A stretch of DNA of 64,000 bases from positions 2,354,570-2,418,569 of the forward strand of contig BCJJ01000001.1 of assembly GCA_039545355.1 (NCBI GenBank). The letters run 5' to 3'. Below, piece by piece: positions 13,225-23,326 of this stretch. The notes under the pieces were generated by a model. It did not search any database and was not told the DNA's origin. It worked only from the letters and a program-made list of their open reading frames with translations. The stretch's first letter is position 1; each line of letters opens with the position of its first letter. A program made the position numbers and the translations under genes. This stretch comes from Trichosporon coremiiforme. Lineage: Eukaryota; Basidiomycota; Tremellomycetes; Trichosporonales; Trichosporonaceae.

Positions 13225-15637
13225 ATGGACGCTCCGCCCATCCTCCCTTCCTCGTTCGACCTCGAACGCCAGCGTCTCGAATCCACCCTCGACCATGACC
13301 TGTCGTCCCTCTCCCTCTCCATGACAGGCACTACGTCCACATCGTTTGCCTCCTCTTCTCTCTCCACCATCCCCGTTGGTCGTGCTGCTGTCGCCCCGAT
13401 GCCCCAGCTCGACGAGTACCCTCGATTCCCCACTCACCACGACCGCACGCCTCGTGCGTACAAGAAGCCGTCCTACGCCAACCGAACAGAGACGAGCGTC
13501 GGTATGTCTCCTGCAAGCACCGCCGGGCACCACATTAGTGCTGTGACCCTCGGAGCTGGTGTCTTCCGCCGACCAGGCGCCGACATGAGCGAGCGAACAG
13601 AGGAGTTTGATCCCGACCGCTCCCTGGGGAGGTTAACGAGGGAACTGGCGAGGACGAGGCAGAAGGAGGTGAGTTGGCTTAGATTGACTTCCAAATTGAC
13701 ATGCAGGCTATTGCTCCCAAGCCCGCTTCGCCGTTCCGGACAACGCACCCCCACTCACCCCGATCACCATCACCCGCACCCTCCGTGCTTCCGAACCTGT
13801 CCCTCTCCCTCGGACGACAGGACCCGCTTCCCTCGCCACCGAACTCCCGTACGGTGTCGTCGTCGTCCACCAACTCTCAGTCATACGGATACCAGAACCA
13901 GAAAAGCTATGTCTCAGGGAAGCGCCCCGTGCTCGTGGAGACCACGAACAAACAGGCGCGTGTGCCTGAGCGAGTCACATCTCGGCCGAAAAACATCCGT
14001 CAACAACAGATGAACGACTCTGCAGATGTGACAGGCATCACCGCGCTGCTTGCGACTCCAGCTAAGGGCATGGGCATGTCGGACCTTGACAAGAATGGCG
14101 GTCCCGTGGATTCGGCGGGAGCGAGCATACCGCATTCTCTCGCCAGCCTCCAGGCTCGACTCCGCGCCTTGGAGACTGAGAACAGCGTATCGCGCCGACG
14201 AGTTCGCGAACTGGAGAGCGAGATCGAGCGCGCCAACCACGAGATTGCTGAGGCGAGGAAGTCGCGAGAAGCTGAGGCGCAGCTGCGTGAGGTCATTCAA
14301 GAGAAGACAGGTGAGCGTTCGTGAAGGCGGAACACAGCTGACAGACAGCCCTCGAGGACTTGGTCGAGTCGCTCCGTGCTCACCTCGCCCGGCTGACTCG
14401 CGAGCTGGAGCAAAACAAGGCGCTCGTTTCTGAGCTGCGCCTCGCTGCTGAGGCCGAGTCCCGTGCTCCTCCCTCGCCGGTCCGCCGCCATGACGACTCC
14501 AAGGAAGAGATCGCCAAGCTCTGGGACGAGGTCGACCGTCTTACTCGCGAGGTCAACCGCTTGAACGACATTGCAGAGCGCGGCCTTGCGGAGCGGACGC
14601 GGTCGCGAGAGGAGCGCTCCATGCGCATCGATGCCCTTGATTTAGCTGAGGACGCCGACACCCCTCGCCGAGAAGCTACCAAGCGCGTTGAGTTCTCCCT
14701 CAAGCCCTCGCAACTGCGTCAGGGTCTGCATGCCGCAGCCGCTGCCGACACGCATCTCATGCCCCCTAGTACCAAGTCGAAGCGTGTCACCTCCCAGGCT
14801 CCCGACGTCGACAGCACTGACGGCTACGAGAGCCCTACCCCTAGCACCCCTGTGTCGCGTAACACGCGCTCAGCTTCCAACGGGTCCAACCACTCCCTCC
14901 GCTCCAACCGATCAAACAGGTCCCATCGATCACACCGCGAACCCGAGGGACCTTCCTCACCGTTCCCGTCCATTCGCATGGAGGACGAGCCCGAGTTCTT
15001 CTCTCCGGTGTCGCAGCGAGTCGACCGTGCTGTCTCCCCGCTGGCTGCTCCTGAGCGGGCTCATCGTGCCTCGTCGCCGATCACATCGCCACTCGCTGAA
15101 CGCCGGGACCGCAGCCACCGCGGCACGTCGCCCTTGGCTTCCTCGCCTCCTCTTAACGCCGACGAATCGTTCGTTGCCGAGCCTTCGCGGCCCGCTAAGA
15201 CCCAGCGCCGCAACGTCTCTGCTTCCAAGAAGCTTCCCCGCGGTGCACCCGCCTCTGTTCGCGCCTTATTCAAGGACGGCTCAATCCCGCCACAGACAGT
15301 TCTGACCCGCGTCATCTCGGAGCTCGAGGCCGACTTCCATCACTTCCGGATGATCTATATTGAGCTCGCGGACCAGTACAAGGTGCTTGATGTCGCGTGC
15401 AGCACGGAGAAGCGCCAAGTTCTTGCCGAGCACCTGAAGGAGGTCATCGACTCGATGGAGCGGAAGGCTGAGCAGGTCTCGGCCCTCTACTCGCTCATGA
15501 CGGTCGAGGACCGGGCGGACGACCTGCTCCCTCAGCCGCCTGCGCGGTCGGCTAACGACCTCTGGCGCTCGGTCCGCAACAGCCTCAGCGAGGAGGCCCG
15601 GCGGCGACTGGAGGCTGACGGCCTGTTCTGTGCGTGA
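13225..15637 (+). CDS. Cep57/Ppc89-like microtubule- or spindle-pole-body-associated coiled-coil protein
   Basis: Exons 13225-13668, 13707-14310 and 14349-15637 (two 38-nt introns) give 778 residues. The start has an ideal GCCACCATGG context. The N-terminal third is Ser/Pro-rich and presumably disordered. Residues around 290-460 form coiled coils (SLQARLRALETEN, then ALEDLVESLRAHLARLTREL), followed by a Ser/Arg-rich linker. The last ~110 residues (PASVRALFKDGSIPPQ, VISELEADFHHFRMIY, EHLKEVIDSMERKAEQ) match my knowledge of the Cep57 microtubule-binding domain found in fission yeast Ppc89. The expected role is organising the spindle pole body core. This is a housekeeping gene inside an otherwise accessory-looking window. 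Family assignment is by motif recall only. Confidence 0.72.
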
Positions 15638-15949
15638 GCGTAATCGCGAGCCCAGCGAGCCGCCCCCAGAGCCATGATGTGCTAGCGTAAGCGATGCACC
15701 GACATCTGCCAACCATCTGTCCCACTGATCCGCGACACATAGACACAATTTCAGAGTTATCCCAAGGGATATCACCACAGGGCCTGAGAGTAGAGTACAT
15801 TCCCGATCCTGCCTTGCCAATTCGTTGTCACCGTTGTTGTTTCCCCACTTCCTTCATTCACTCTTTCATTGCATATCAAGATCTTGCCTCTTACGACCCA
15901 TTAATGTAGACTGTCTTCGAACTTGAGCTGGCTGTCCGCTCGAACAATG
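15638..15949. other. Short intergenic region downstream of the Cep57-domain gene
   Basis: This should hold the 3' end of the Cep57-domain gene. Nothing else recognised. Confidence 0.35.
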
Positions 15950-16560
15950 TATTTTTGACACGGCTCTGCTGCAGATCAGATCCAATGGCTCTCTTGAGCT
16001 CCTTCAGGAACCGGCTCCCAAGATTTATGTGGCATCTCCACCGCTCGTCGTGAGCGCTCCCCGATCCAACCCGGGACGCCGAGATTATGGCCCACAAGTA
16101 CTTGAGGGAAATGTACTGGAAGGCGTCGAAGGACATCATTGTCGTGGGACCTATCCGGGAGGCGGACGGTACACAGCCACCTGAACAGACCAGGATGGGT
16201 GCGGGGGATTTCAGCGCACACGACCGGCAGATAGAGGTGTATCGCAGCCAACAGGCGCAGGGTGGCGTGGGAAAAGAACAGAGAGGGCGAGAGAAGTCAC
16301 TGCTCCAGATGCCCCAGTGCAGCAGTGCACTCGTACTTTGGACAGGAAGTGGACGAGGGCGATGTGCTGGGCATACTGTAGTCGGGCGGCGTCGTAGCCT
16401 CAAAGTCTGCCTCCCACGACATCGTGCCTTTCGTCGCCAGCTCAAGGAAATGTGAGATGGTCGTGGAGATCTCGTCGAGCTCGGTGCGTCGTCTCCCTCG
16501 AGCATGCCTCGATCATGCTGCTGAAGACGCGGCTTAGGCGTCAGCACACCTGACACACCT
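15950..16560 (-). pseudogene. Decayed BTB-like paralogue
   Basis: On the minus strand, fragments of the family protein appear in order but in different frames. They are VFSSMIEA (like VFRDMIGA of the next copy), ELDEISTTISHFLELATKG, SKYECTAALGHLEQ followed by a stop, LRLLAAIHLYLP, HPGLFRWLC, and SFDAFQYISLKYLWAI in yet another frame. At least three frame changes plus stops interrupt it, including a single-base slip just before KYECTAA. No N-terminal exon was found. It lies directly beside the truncated copy at 16.9-17.4 kb in the same orientation, so a tandem duplication is likely. Confidence 0.65.
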
Positions 16561-16873
16561 GACAAGCCAGGACCTGGCTGGGAGGCTCGGGAGGACTCCC
16601 GAGCCAGACTGGAGATGGCACGTGTGCACGGCAAACTTGACGCACCATGCATGACCTCATTCCCTAGCCTGCAATTTCCTACAGCAATCATTAATACGGG
16701 GACTCCCCGGTCTGCGACGGCAGAGACAAAAAGCGCTCACGCGGCGTGAGAGGCTCCTCGTTAAAACCGGAATCATAGTACCGCACCGGTTTCCGGGGCC
16801 GGAAGAGATCCGGTGTCATCAGCGCCCACAGAAAACGATGCGGTATAACCCGGAAGAGGTCGTGCGGGGACAG

Positions 16874-17428
16874 CTAGGCGTGGGGGGAGGTCGAGGAGGG
16901 GCACAGCCATTTGAAAATCCCCGGCTCGCTCTCCACCATGTCGGCGAGCTCGTGGGTGAGGTCCAGGTGCATCGCGATGAGGGTGCGCAAGTGCGCGTTC
17001 CACTCGTGAGGCGAGGCCATGCGCAAATAGAGCCTGAGCTGGTTGATGGCGCTGGCGCTGTCGTACTTCTTGACAAAGTACAGGAGCTCAAGCGTTCCGG
17101 GCCAATCTGAGGTCTGAGCCAGCGTGTCGAGGACGAGGAACGACACGTCGCCCGTAGTGAGGTGCAGGAACCAATCGATTGTGCTGCTCTTCTCGTCGAG
17201 CTCGACGCGCTTCTCTCCCGAACCCGCGCCGATCATGTCACGGAATACTTTGCTGTTGACAAGTCAGTCTGGCAGGCTCGGGGGGTCAACTCACGACGCG
17301 GTTTGCAGTTGATAGGACGGGACACGGAAGCTGGTGCCGTCGTTCGAAATGAGCTCGAAGTCGCCCTTCGTCCACTGGCTCTTCAGGGTCATCGGAGTCT
17401 GGGTCCTGGCCTTCTTGCGGGGAGGCAT
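16874..17428 (-). CDS. BTB/POZ-like protein truncated by an in-frame TAG
   Basis: Exons 17295-17428 and 16874-17252 with a 42-nt intron give 170 residues beginning MPPRKKARTQTP. The BTB core is well preserved (KGDFELISNDGTSFRVP, SKVFRDMIGAGSG, STIDWFLHLTTG, FVKKYDSASAINQL). The family block IAMHLDL...GIFKWLCPSS is followed by a TAG at 16874-16876. Beyond the stop the same frame continues with LFRVIPHRFLWALM, homologous to the intact copy's FQRIPYQYLWAL, until a TAA at 16691-16693. So roughly 60 C-terminal residues have been cut off by a nonsense change. The BTB domain itself could still fold, so the gene may be expressed as a truncated protein; a recent pseudogene is equally possible. Confidence 0.6.
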
Positions 17429-17976
17429 GGCAGTGGTTGTCTTTTCCAGAGAGCTTGGGGGGGCCCCCTCGTTCAAGTACGAACTGAAATGTCTCGAGGG
17501 GTCTGTGGAGAGGGTTCTTGATCGGGCGGGGACTCCGCGCCACCCATGCCTGCGTAAGTATGGCGGAATCGGAAGGTACGGTGCACTGTGTCCGCTTCCG
17601 CGACTCAAAGGCGTGCGCCTGAAGTATGGTGTGGGATCTGAAACTGTGCACTCTAGCCTGAAAGTCTAACGCTGTCCAGAAGGCTTTAGGGGCATGAGAG
17701 TCGAGAGGAGTCGAGCTCCTTCGCCCCGTGTGGGCGAGGGGGATCAGACTGGCTCGACCGAGATGCTCCAGAGCCATTTCCGTCAACTGACTCAACAGAC
17801 ACTCTCCCATAACCCAATCCCTGTTTATCAGCCTGTCAGGCAATCAGCACAGAATCGGGCGTTGCTAAATCCTCGAAGGTATCGGTGGCCCATATCTGCG
17901 CCAGCGCCACGCTTATGCCATATTACGTAAGCGCGCGTCAGGATGTGAGTTTACACACATGAGGTGATCACATCAC

Positions 17977-18057
17977 GGGATGATAGCTCAGTTGGGAGAG
18001 CGCGAGAGTGAAGATACTCAATTCTTGAGGTCGGGCGTTCGATCCGCCCTCGTCCCA
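17977..18057 (+). tRNA. tRNA-Phe(GAA) with 8-nt intron
   Basis: A complete cloverleaf can be folded by eye. The 7-bp acceptor stem (GGGATGA with TCGTCCC, one G-T pair) is followed by a GCTC/GAGC D stem. The anticodon stem is CGAGA/TCTTG, the anticodon GAA is at 18010-18012 after U33, and the T arm contains GTTCGATCC (B box). The A box TAGCTCAGTTGG is intact. An 8-nt intron, 18014-18021, sits at the canonical position after base 37. Mature length is 73 nt without CCA, the same as yeast tRNA-Phe. Confidence 0.95.
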
Positions 18058-18064
18058 TTTTTTT
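18058..18064 (+). terminator. RNA polymerase III terminator of tRNA-Phe
   Basis: A run of seven T directly follows the discriminator base of the tRNA, as expected for Pol III termination. Confidence 0.85.
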
Positions 18065-20516
18065 GGCTCTTCTCTGCTTCCCTTGCCAGCAGTCATCTGA
18101 ACGTCTCTTCAAGTGAAAATCACGACAGACTTGGTGATCGTGCGGAAACCTTGAAACTACCCAGGGCTTCCTCCGACCTCGATTTTTGAGTTTTCAATGA
18201 TGAACCCTAGACTACCGTGCGAGGTCTCCATGCCAGGAGTCGTGATCCCACCGGCCCGCGGCCCGGGCGGCCCGGTGCACCCCCGGCACACCTGCCGATC
18301 ATCCCATCGCCATGTCCAGGAATAGCCTCCGATGCTCATCTGTGATGGTTATGCTGTGCAAGAAGCTTTGGAAGACGGTGTGTATCTGTGTGCCTTTTAA
18401 GAAGGTCCGCATCGTGCCTCCGCGCTCCGCTCTGAGGCTGAGCAGAGCCTTCGACTGGTGAGGGAGACCAGGGAAGCTGCCGCGGTTCCCGGATGCAACG
18501 GCCCGGAGTGGCGCGGGGGGCGGGGGGCTTGGAACTGCGACTTCTGCTCCCAACGCCCATGGGGGCCATGAACTGATGTTTCTTAGATACATGCTTCGCC
18601 TTGACTCGCCTTTCTTCCAAGATTAGCCAGAGTCGTCGGCCTCGCTGCTGGTCCAAATACGCTTTGATGCAAGTCAGCGTGAGACCCCTTCGGTGGCTCC
18701 ATGCTCCTTGCAGCTACTCTCGACCTGCGGACCGTAGCGTTGCTTTGCCAGTCACTAGCGTACAGACTAGAATGTGGCTCCGCAAACACTAGTCCGCAAA
18801 AGAGTCCGAACAAGCCAGATCCAACCCCGTCCGGTTGGGACGGATGAGCGAGACACGAGAGCGGTGCAGGCTAACCTCAAGCTAGGGACTGGCTGATCAG
18901 CGAGGTATGCCGGCTCCTTTCTTCGGTGGCATGGAAGCTTGCGATATGCACGTAGACCGAAGCGGACACTGCTAATGAAGCAGCGGGCGTATTAGCTCCA
19001 TACGCTCCATACACGATCACATTGTACGGTGGAGAAGCGAAGAAGGTATGCGCTAGCAACTGTGCACGTTTGAGAGTGCGTGGTGTCGGGCGCTTCGCCT
19101 AGCTGCTTGCCTTATCGAGCGCTGGAACGAGCACTGGAGCCCCTGCTGCTGTCGAGAGGTCAGCGTCGGCACCCGGATCTGGTAGCTAGTGGGGAGGAGG
19201 CAGCCTTCATAGACGGTGTTAGCACTGCAAGGCTAGCAGGTCTTACTTGCCCGCACTCTTCTTCGACTTCGACAGCCATTGGGTGCCAGTGCTCAGCTCG
19301 GTGCAGATCTCGTACCTTCTGGGGCCTGAATGATCAGCGTGCGGTGCAGTTCCGAGAGAGCTGTATACATCAAGCTCGATAGGCATACCCGGTTCGCCTA
19401 CCGGAGCAGAGTAGTACAGCTGTGAGCTCGGTGTGGTGTGCTAGTCACCATGGTGCTACGGTTTGGAGGGCTGTGCGGGAGATCGACGCAGGTACAGCGG
19501 TGTGCAGCTGCTGTCATCTCAGTGCTCAAAGGAGGCAGAGCGGTGGTCCTTACGCGGAGTGACGTACACCCGCAGACTGTAAAGGTGATGGTGACAACAA
19601 ACGGACGCCAGGGAGACAACGGAGGCATGGAAGCCAGGAGGCACCGCGGAGACGGAGACGCGGTCCGGAGACCGCTCGAACAAGGTTTAAGTGCTGGGGA
19701 TTGGTTGTCAGTGAGCCGGTGCTGGAATTAACTGAGCGGTGCAAGATGGGCATGTGAAGTGATCTGCGATGGGAGGCCGAGGTACGGCCGCCTTCTTGCA
19801 AGGACCGGAGTAGAGTCGGGAAAGACGGTCAAGACTGTGCATGGTGGAGAACAGCAACTGCACCGGACTGGCGCTTGTCAGGGTGGAGATAATGGATGTC
19901 GGACGGAAGTATTACCTGCTATCGTGACAAGTGACAGAGCCACTATGGGGCCACCCCACATACCACATACCACACAGGTGACCCTTCCCTTGGGCGCCGC
20001 CCCTGGCCCATGACTCCCTCCAGTCCCTCCCATGTCATGTTGCTCACTCATCCCTCGTCCCTCGTCCCTCGCCTCGCTCGCTCTGGCCCTCCCCTCTGCG
20101 GCCTCCCTCTGCGGCCTCCCTCTCCCCACCACACAATGCACTGACCCCTCCCTATCTCGACATCCCTTCATCCAGACCTCACTCATTCTCTATCAAATAT
20201 CCATTCGTCTCTCTCACTCATACACGACTCTACGACATTCTTAAGCACCCCTAGACCCCGTCTTAGCCCCCCTTCACGACAGTCGAATTTCTCCTCCACC
20301 CACCACACACATTTCGGCTCCCCCCGCATTCCATTCCGACACACTCACTCCCTTCCCACCTTCCTCCATCTCATTCCAACATTCATCAAGGCTATCCCCC
20401 GGAAGTTGCCTCATCTCACCTGACTCCCGGCCCTCCTCTCATCTCTTATCGCGACTGACATCCGCCCTCACTGCAACACTCGCGACGCGCGATCTGCGAC
20501 CCCCCCCCACCTTGGC
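18065..20516. other. Gene-poor 2.4 kb ending in a pyrimidine-rich leader
   Basis: No gene with motif or splice support was found on either strand. The last ~490 nt (20030-20516) are strongly C+T-rich on the plus strand, with runs of CCCTC and CCACC. They lead directly to the start of the Zn2Cys6 factor at 20517 and are most simply its promoter and 5' leader. Confidence 0.45.
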
Positions 20517-22511
20517 ATGCAGGCTGTCATGAACCCCCCACCTCCACCTCCACACAGCGCTAACGGCGCTACCTCGAACGGCCATTCCAATGCCCAACCC
20601 GCGTCCCAGGCTGGCCCAGAACGACGTCAGCCGCAGCGCCGCTCATCCAAGGCGTGCGAGACGTGTCGCGTGCGCCGAATTCGATGCGTGGGCCCGCCGC
20701 CATGCGAGCCATGCCGCTCAGCCGGACTCGGCACATCCTGCACCGTCCGACAGAAGGCGAGGCCAAAGCGGTGAGTCCCCCCAGGGCACACAGACGTACT
20801 CTTACGCACTCCTGGAATACATTTTGCGTGCTCGATCAGGTAAACTCTGCCTGGGGAGTGCATAAATGCGGACCGGCACTTCGCCCGGGATTTCCGGGTG
20901 GGGCGAGTCACGGCGTTCATTGGTTGCAGTGCGCGGAGTTCATGAAGACCGAGGAAGACGCTGACACAACGCAGGGCACCGTCGGCCAAGCTCTTCCTGC
21001 GCCGGCCAGTCGCGGCGGACCCGTCGACGAACCCGCTGCTGAAGACGGACGTCACCGTGTCGCCACCTGCGCCGATTGATAAGCGGAACCCGATGGAGGA
21101 GATCGAGGCGGCTCTCGCCGCGTGGTGCATCGAGAAGAACGTCCCGTTCTCGTCGCTCGTGTTCACGGTCGAGACGAGACTCGCCCAGTTCCCGCACACA
21201 CCGCTACCGCCTGCAAGTGTTCTCGGCGACTTTGAGGACCAGCTCATCGACGAGCTCTTCACGCAGCCCGAGGTGCAGGATCGGCGCGAGCAGGACCGTA
21301 CCCTCCTGCGGTCGCTGTACGCGCGCTACCGCGCCGTGCCACACAGCCTTACGGATGACCAGCTGGCGCTGATCTACGCCGCCCTCTGCATCGCGCGGTA
21401 CAACCAAATCCGCAACTCGATGCCGGACGGGTCGCACATCATTGCCGAGGGGGTGCCGCGAGAGGACGTGACGTATTACAAGATGGCGTATTCTGCGCTC
21501 GCGAGCTGGCAGAAGCCGAGTCTTACGGCACTCTGGGCGTACTTCTATCTGACGCCGTACACGATCGGGAACGGCGGGCCGGGCGAGACGCGCGACTTGT
21601 TAACGCAGATGGCGTGGCAGATCCGGCAGCTCGGTATCAACCGCCAGCAGACGGCGAACCTTTACACGGAGCAGGATCAGGTCGGGGCGCTCTTCAGCGC
21701 ATTCTTCTACACGGAGATGTTCCGTGCGAGTCTGACGGACATGTCGCTCGTTATGCCGTTGTCTGAGATCGATGTCGACCCCACCCCACCGCCGATGATG
21801 TTCTCGCCGTGCCTTGCGCGAGGCAGCTACTTCACCGCCAAGCTGATGGCTGACTACAACGACCCGAGCGTGGACACAACGTCGTTGCAGTACATCACCG
21901 CGACTGAGGCGCAGTGGATGCCCTACCTCCGCGACATTCGGCACAACAACCCCGAGTCCTCAAAGGCGAAGAGCGGCTGGGCGCAGTTCCGGTACAACTG
22001 GCTGCGAGTGCTGCTCTACATCCCCCATATCGGGCACGCGCAGTACAGCAGCCAAGCCTTCGGCGCGATCGTCCGCGCAGTGACCCAGATCATGTACACG
22101 TACAACGACCTGATCGCGGCAAAGCAGCTGAACACGTCGTGGCCGCAGGTGAAGCGGCTGGTGGCGTGCGGGCACCTGCTGATTCTGAGCTACGAGGCAG
22201 GCGAGATCCACCGCCGCGAGGCGCAGAGTCTGTTCCAGATGCTCGTCGACATGCTGGACAAGCACAAGGAGACGTGGCCCGCTTGTGCCGACCTCATCGC
22301 CGGATTCGTGCACGCCGCAGCGTGCTTTGAGATCGAGGTCGGGCCCGAGTTTGCGTTCCCACCCCCGCTGCCGTTTTTTGGAGACCACCTCAGCAATGGG
22401 AGCGAGGAGAACAACATCCACATGCAGCAGAACGGGCAGCCGCCGCTGCAGGCGATGCTTCCGTTCGACCTCAGCTTTGCGTTCGATTATCCGACCTTCC
22501 CGATTGGGTGA
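20517..22511 (+). CDS. Zn2Cys6 transcription factor with fungal-specific regulatory domain
   Basis: Exons 20517-20770 and 20975-22511 (204-nt intron ending CTGACACAACGCAG) give 596 residues. The zinc cluster lies wholly in exon 1: CETCRVRRIRC, then CEPCRSAGLGTSC (spacing 2-6-5-2-8), followed by basic RQKARPKR. The large second exon reads as the middle homology region (QMAWQIRQLGINRQ, then LFSAFFYTEMFRASL). The C-terminus is short and acidic-aromatic (PFDLSFAFDYPTFPIG), a plausible activation tail. A second in-frame ATG at 20529 is an alternative start. Unlike the other two Zn2Cys6 genes here, no intron interrupts its cysteine cluster. No pathway can be assigned. Confidence 0.85.
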
Positions 22512-23326
22512 GTGTCGACGGACGTGTGCGCCGGTGGGAAGGAGCAAACCATGTGCATAGGACCGGTATGAGAGTTAGTTGTAGTAGCATAAAAATGATT
22601 GTATCATCGGACATTTAAATTATGACATGTATGAACCAGTAACTCGACTCCTTGCCTCGGTGACGCATTGCTGATGCTCATGACTGGGTGCGGAATGGCC
22701 ATCAGGTGACCCAGCGACCTACCTCGTAACGAGCGAGGTCCGTGCGCTCTAAAATGTCTCGCGGGGCTCACGTTTTCACGAGATGACAGGACCCGGATCA
22801 CGGGGCTCACCAACGAACCGGGTAGTTTTGCGCGACATATCTGCGGCGATACGGGATATCCTCGGATAAATGATTTGCGGGAGACAACGCAGCTCCGCAA
22901 GTGACAACGAGGGACCTCGGTACAATGCTGCGGGGCTCGTATCCTTGAAGCCGGGGAGGGGTCTCGTGAACACGCGTGCCGGCGGGATCGATAAGATACG
23001 AACTCTCCTCGGTTGTCTACGAGACTTTCTCCTCAAAGAGAGTTTCTTGCAAGAAATGGTCAGACGACCGAAAAGGAGATATGGGATGTGGGATGGTACC
23101 ACTAGTCTGGAAAAATAGGCCCGCTCTGTACTCCCACTCTCCCCCGCTCCCCCATCCCCCCCATCCGGCCACCGGCCACCCCTTGGTCATGCCGCCCACA
23201 GCCTAACTCGCTGACTCGCCGCCTGCAGCCTGGCACAGAAGCCGCGACCGCGTACCCGCATCCATACCCGCAACTACCGCCGCTCACATCTTCATCCACT
23301 CTGCACATCCACCACCCATCGACACC
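22512..23326. other. Intergenic between two Zn2Cys6 genes
   Basis: No gene recognised. The right 200 nt become C-rich and end in the CACC ATG start context of the next gene, so this part is probably promoter and leader. Confidence 0.4.

Noticed and set aside
18157..19800. Several 60-100-residue frames on both strands
   Set aside because: Overlapping, motif-free, no splice support; treated as noise.
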